The notes under the pieces: generated by a model
What the model was told of the DNA's origin: nothing
Database searches by the model: none
What the model saw: only the letters and a program-made list of their open reading frames with translations
Shown here: positions 5,946 through 8,604 of the stretch, in pieces
Layout of the letters: the number at the start of each line of letters is the position of its first letter
How positions within the stretch are numbered: position 1 is the first letter of the stretch
Translations under genes and position numbers: made by a program
Assembly: GCA_021819605.1 (NCBI GenBank)
Contig: JAKAQT010000034.1
Location: forward strand, 1 to 8,604
DNA from: Thermoplasmata archaeon
GTDB taxonomy: Archaea > Thermoplasmatota > Thermoplasmata > Thermoplasmatales > Thermoplasmataceae
Direction of reading: 5' to 3'
DNA length: 8,604 nt

Positions 5946-7802
5946 ATGGTACAATACAAGTGGGTTGCACTGTCAAATACCACAATTGGGGTGCTGATGG
6001 CTTCAATCAACAGCACAATAATGCTGATATCCCTACCTGCAATATTCCGTGGCATAAATATAGATCCATTCTCATCCGGTTCCTTTGTTTACCTTCTCTG
6101 GATACTTATGGGCTACATGGTTGTTACAGCCGTGATGCTTGTTACTGTGGGCAGGCTCTCAGATATTTTTGGCAGGGTAAGGCTTTTCAACTTCGGTTTC
6201 CTGATTTTCACAATAGGATCAATACTGCTTTTCATAACACCCAACAAAGGTGATCTTGGAGCTCAGGAGATCATAATATTCCGTATGGTCCAGGCAATCG
6301 GCGGCTCATTCCTGTTCGCCAATTCAGCTGCAATAATAACAGACAGCTTTGGTCCAACGGAACGTGGCAAGGCCATGGGCATAAACCAGATAGCTGCCCT
6401 TGCAGGTTCACTGGTGGGCCTGATTCTTGGCGGGCTTCTTGCCACAATAAACTGGAGGTACGTATTTCTGGTAAGCGTGCCGGTTGGAATACTCGGAACC
6501 GTGTGGTCATACCTTAAGCTGAAGGACCACTCCATAAGGCATAAGGACCAGAAGATTGACATTGCCGGAAATGTCACATTTGCTGGTGGACTCACGCTTA
6601 TTCTTTTGGGCATTACGTATGGCCTGATGCCCTACGGGACATCATCCATGGGGTGGGGAAACCCATGGGTGATAACCTCCATAATTGCAGGGTTTGCAAT
6701 GGTTGTGGCATTTGTGCTTGTTGAGAGGGTTGTAGCACAGCCAATGTTCAACCTTTCACTTTTCAAGAACAGGGCATTTACCACAGGAAGCGTTGCAGGG
6801 ATGCTGCAGTCAATGGGTATGGGTGGGGCTATGTTCATGATCATAATATTGCTTCAGGGCGTCTGGCTCCCTCTCCACGGGTACTCATACACAAGCGTTC
6901 CTTTCTGGGCAGGAATATACATGATACCCATGATGGCAGGCTTCGTTGTGCTGGGCCCAATCAGCGGCGCTATCTCCGACAAGGCGGGTGCCAGGACTAT
7001 ATCAACAATTGGGATGGCAATCAGCGCCGTCTCCTTCATACTGCTTTCAACCCTGAGCTATAATTTCTCGTATCCTGTTTTCGGTGCTATGCTGTTTATG
7101 ATGGGATCAGGAATGGGCCTATTCGCGGCTCCAAATATAACGGCAATCATGAACTCTGTTCAGCCTCAGCTTCGTGGGGTTGCCTCAGGCATGAGAGCCA
7201 CACTGCAGAACACTGGCCAGACTGCAAGCATGGGCATATTCTTCACTATAGTTCTCGTATCGCTGACGTCAAAGCTTCCATCGGCATTTACGCTGGCACT
7301 GGGTCAGGCTGGAGCTCCCGAGCTTATCCCGTTTTTCATAAAGATTCCACCCACTTCGGCACTGTTTTCAGCCTTTCTGGGCTACAACCCGGTTGCCACC
7401 ATACTGAGCCTGTTTCCAAAGGGATCTGTCTCTTCCATTCTCAATCCAAGTGTTGTAACATACCTTGAAGGCAAGACATGGTTCCCGCACGCACTGGCCG
7501 GTGCCTTCATGGGGGCCCTGAGGATGTCATTCTACATAGGTGCAGCAATTTTCGCAATGGCAGCTATCCTATCAGCACTCAGAGGAAAAAGATACATATT
7601 CGGCGAAGCAGCAACTGCCGATATCAAGGAAAAGAGCGAGGGCGCAGTACAATCTCCCGTGGGAAGCCCGGGCATGTCAAAAGCTCAGGAGGCGTATACA
7701 GAGCCAGGGGCCGAATCATCGGGGAAAGCTTTAACTGCAAATGATGTTATAAATAAGGGGGATAAGGTAAGATTGAACACTGCGGAGGAATCAATTGACT
7801 GA
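5946..7802 (+). CDS. DHA2-type (EmrB/QacA-like) MFS multidrug efflux transporter (618 aa)
   Basis: A major facilitator transporter of the 14-helix drug:H+ antiporter group, which exports toxic organic compounds across the cytoplasmic membrane using the proton gradient. Motif A is [12 protein letters not shown] (69-80). The helix-5 glycine-rich segment is [16 protein letters not shown] (151-166), followed by [15 protein letters not shown] second motif A-like loop, [10 protein letters not shown], lies at 341-350. In helix 1 the usual LDxTI of the family reads INSTI, with Asn22 replacing the acidic residue. About 80 residues (440-520) lie between the last two helices, a long external loop, and a hydrophilic tail of about 70 residues (546-618) follows the last helix. 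The ATG is supported by a TATA-like box 30 nt upstream. The MarR gene overlaps its end by 8 nt, making a regulated efflux operon. The substrate is unknown. Confidence 0.93.
   Translation: MVQYKWVALSNTTIGVLMASINSTIMLISLPAIFRGINIDPFSSGSFVYLLWILMGYMVVTAVMLVTVGRLSDIFGRVRLFNFGFLIFTIGSILLFITPNKGDLGAQEIIIFRMVQAIGGSFLFANSAAIITDSFGPTERGKAMGINQIAALAGSLVGLILGGLLATINWRYVFLVSVPVGILGTVWSYLKLKDHSIRHKDQKIDIAGNVTFAGGLTLILLGITYGLMPYGTSSMGWGNPWVITSIIAGFAMVVAFVLVERVVAQPMFNLSLFKNRAFTTGSVAGMLQSMGMGGAMFMIIILLQGVWLPLHGYSYTSVPFWAGIYMIPMMAGFVVLGPISGAISDKAGARTISTIGMAISAVSFILLSTLSYNFSYPVFGAMLFMMGSGMGLFAAPNITAIMNSVQPQLRGVASGMRATLQNTGQTASMGIFFTIVLVSLTSKLPSAFTLALGQAGAPELIPFFIKIPPTSALFSAFLGYNPVATILSLFPKGSVSSILNPSVVTYLEGKTWFPHALAGAFMGALRMSFYIGAAIFAMAAILSALRGKRYIFGEAATADIKEKSEGAVQSPVGSPGMSKAQEAYTEPGAESSGKALTANDVINKGDKVRLNTAEESID
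7784..7788 (+). promoter_or_regulatory. Strong ribosome-binding site for the TTG-started MarR gene
   Basis: GGAGG lies inside the transporter coding sequence, 6 nt before the TTG at 7795. It is the strongest Shine-Dalgarno match in the window and belongs to the only clear internal operon gene. It supports the unusual TTG start and translational coupling to the transporter. Confidence 0.7.
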
Positions 7803-8259
7803 AGAAAAAAAAGAATCATCAAGCGATCTGGACACGATTGATCTATGGCATATATTTTCCCGTGTCTTCAGGAACGGGAAGAAGCTCATAGAGCGGGAGC
7901 TTGAGAAAATTGGCATAAAACCCACGGAACTGAGGGTCCTTTTTTCACTTTCGAAGGATCACGACACAACCATGAACTCCCTGGCCACTGAGAACGATGT
8001 TACGGGGCCATGGATAACAGGCGTAGTTGATGAGCTTGAAAAGAAAGGGTACGTGACAAAAGTAAGGAGTGCCACAGATCGAAGAATCATCAAGGTTTCC
8101 ATAACTGATTATGGGAATGAGGCACTTGCACAGGGGATAAAGGTATACAACAAGCTCATAGACCTGGTTTTAAGGAATCTCTCCCCAGAAGAATCTGCCG
8201 AATTCAGGTCCATACTGTCAAAGATAGAGATTGCCCTCAGCGATCAGGCGGACAGGTAA
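7795..8259 (+). CDS. MarR-family transcriptional regulator (154 aa)
   Basis: A winged-helix regulator of the MarR family, usually a dimeric repressor released from DNA by the compounds its partner pump exports. The layout is typical: an N-terminal dimer helix (14-40), [13 protein letters not shown] (41-53), a helix-turn-helix with [25 protein letters not shown] (63-87), the wing with ATDRRIIKV (93-101) and LT-like ITDYG (103-107), and a C-terminal dimerisation helix. It starts with TTG; GGAGG 6 nt upstream and the 8-nt overlap with the transporter support that choice, and no other start fits the family length. The first ten residues are highly charged ([10 protein letters not shown]). Co-transcription with the pump implies autoregulation of the whole operon, probably at the palindrome near 5904 (inference). 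Confidence 0.92.
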   Translation: MTEEKKESSSDLDTIDLWHIFSRVFRNGKKLIERELEKIGIKPTELRVLFSLSKDHDTTMNSLATENDVTGPWITGVVDELEKKGYVTKVRSATDRRIIKVSITDYGNEALAQGIKVYNKLIDLVLRNLSPEESAEFRSILSKIEIALSDQADR

Positions 8260-8317
8260 GATTTCAAATCTTCGGCAATGAATTGAAGAAACATAGCCAA
8301 ACCCTGCAAGTTGCATA

Positions 8318-8323
8318 TTTTTT
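8318..8323 (+). terminator. Possible oligo-T terminator after the efflux operon
   Basis: A run of six T residues lies about 60 nt after the MarR stop in an otherwise non-coding stretch. Archaeal transcription often ends at such T-runs. There is no strong hairpin before it. Confidence 0.3.
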
Positions 8324-8377
8324 CAATAGCGTTTAGCAGCATTCTTCAACAACCAACGGCAGAGTAGATGCAACCAG

Positions 8378-8386
8378 TTTTTAATA
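8378..8386 (+). promoter_or_regulatory. TATA-like box for the right-edge transporter gene
   Basis: TTTTTAATA is centred at 8382, so transcription is expected to begin near 8408. That is where an ATA codon in frame with the MFS protein lies; no ATG, GTG or TTG is in frame until 8483. Confidence 0.45.
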
Positions 8387-8407
8387 CGCTCTATCACTCC
8401 CCTCAAA

Positions 8408-8604
8408 ATAGAAGTTTCAAATCAATCGCCAACCGGAGTAAACCCGTGGTCAATATACCCTGGCGCCATAGCAGGTTGGATAATGGATGCATTCAATCTC
8501 AGCATGATGTTTCTGCTGGTACCTGTAATTGCAAACCAGTTCTTCCCTGCAAATGATGGGCTTGCAATAATAGGGACGTGGAGCATCTACACGACAGCAT
8601 TCAT
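8408..8604 (+). CDS. N-terminus of a second MFS transporter, partial, start codon unclear
   Basis: The frame read from 8408 is open to the right edge and encodes an MFS first helix: NPWSIYPGAIAGWIMDAF, then NLSMMFLLVPVIANQFFPA, and the start of helix 2 (GLAIIGTWSIYTTAF). The GW.MDAF.L pattern is that of sugar- or organic-acid-type MFS carriers (sialate/lactate-like), not of the DHA2 pump upstream. From the TATA box at 8378-8386 the start should be near 8408, where the codon is ATA (I-E-V-S-N-Q-S-P). The first in-frame ATG, at 8483, would cut away half of the first helix. The gene is therefore either start-lost, started at a non-standard codon, or affected by a base error. The coordinates given begin at the ATA. 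The reading frame is convincing; its start is not. Confidence 0.6.
   Translation, partial: MEVSNQSPTGVNPWSIYPGAIAGWIMDAFNLSMMFLLVPVIANQFFPANDGLAIIGTWSIYTTAF

Noticed and set aside
8368..8556. Plus-strand frame of 62 codons starting ATG 8368.
   Set aside because: It starts before the TATA-like box, its product is unlike any protein family, and another frame of the same DNA encodes a clear MFS N-terminus.

Overview
The window looks like archaeal DNA from an acidophilic Thermoplasmatales-type organism (Ferroplasma, Cuniculiplasma or an uncultured relative); that placement is an inference. It rests on TATA-like boxes about 27 nt before start codons (leaderless mRNAs), heavy use of AGG arginine and ATA isoleucine codons, a secreted protein crowded with N-glycosylation sequons, and the mix of protein families. 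I see no RNA gene, insertion sequence, CRISPR array or phage gene. It reads as ordinary chromosome with several uncharacterised enzymes.

Left part (1-2760): the start of a small CxxC (zinc-ribbon-like) protein runs off the left edge on the minus strand. An AT-rich divergent promoter region follows, then a 526-aa B12-binding-type radical SAM enzyme on the plus strand. It converges, 2 nt apart, on a minus-strand acetamidase/formamidase.

Middle part (2790-4170): a minus-strand HtrA-like serine protease lies just upstream of the amidase. It is split into two overlapping reading frames by a one-base frameshift between its catalytic His and Asp. It is divergent from an HxlR-family regulator. The two genes share one TATA-like element read in both directions, and each start codon has the same GGTGA ribosome-binding site at the same 5-nt spacing. 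The regulator therefore probably controls itself and the protease.

Right part (4198-8604): a radical SAM enzyme with a cysteine-rich SPASM-like C-terminus and a small, signal-anchored, sequon-rich surface protein lie in tandem on the minus strand. Divergent from them is an operon of a DHA2-type (EmrB/QacA-like) 14-helix efflux transporter and an overlapping, translationally coupled MarR regulator, a typical self-regulated drug or solvent efflux unit. The right edge holds the beginning of a second, different MFS transporter. Its reading frame has no ATG, GTG or TTG where the promoter predicts the start; an ATA codon sits there instead.

No convincing new multi-gene system is visible. The best leads are the frameshifted HtrA, the mirror-image HtrA/HxlR promoter, the missing start codon of the last gene, and two radical SAM enzymes of unassigned substrate.
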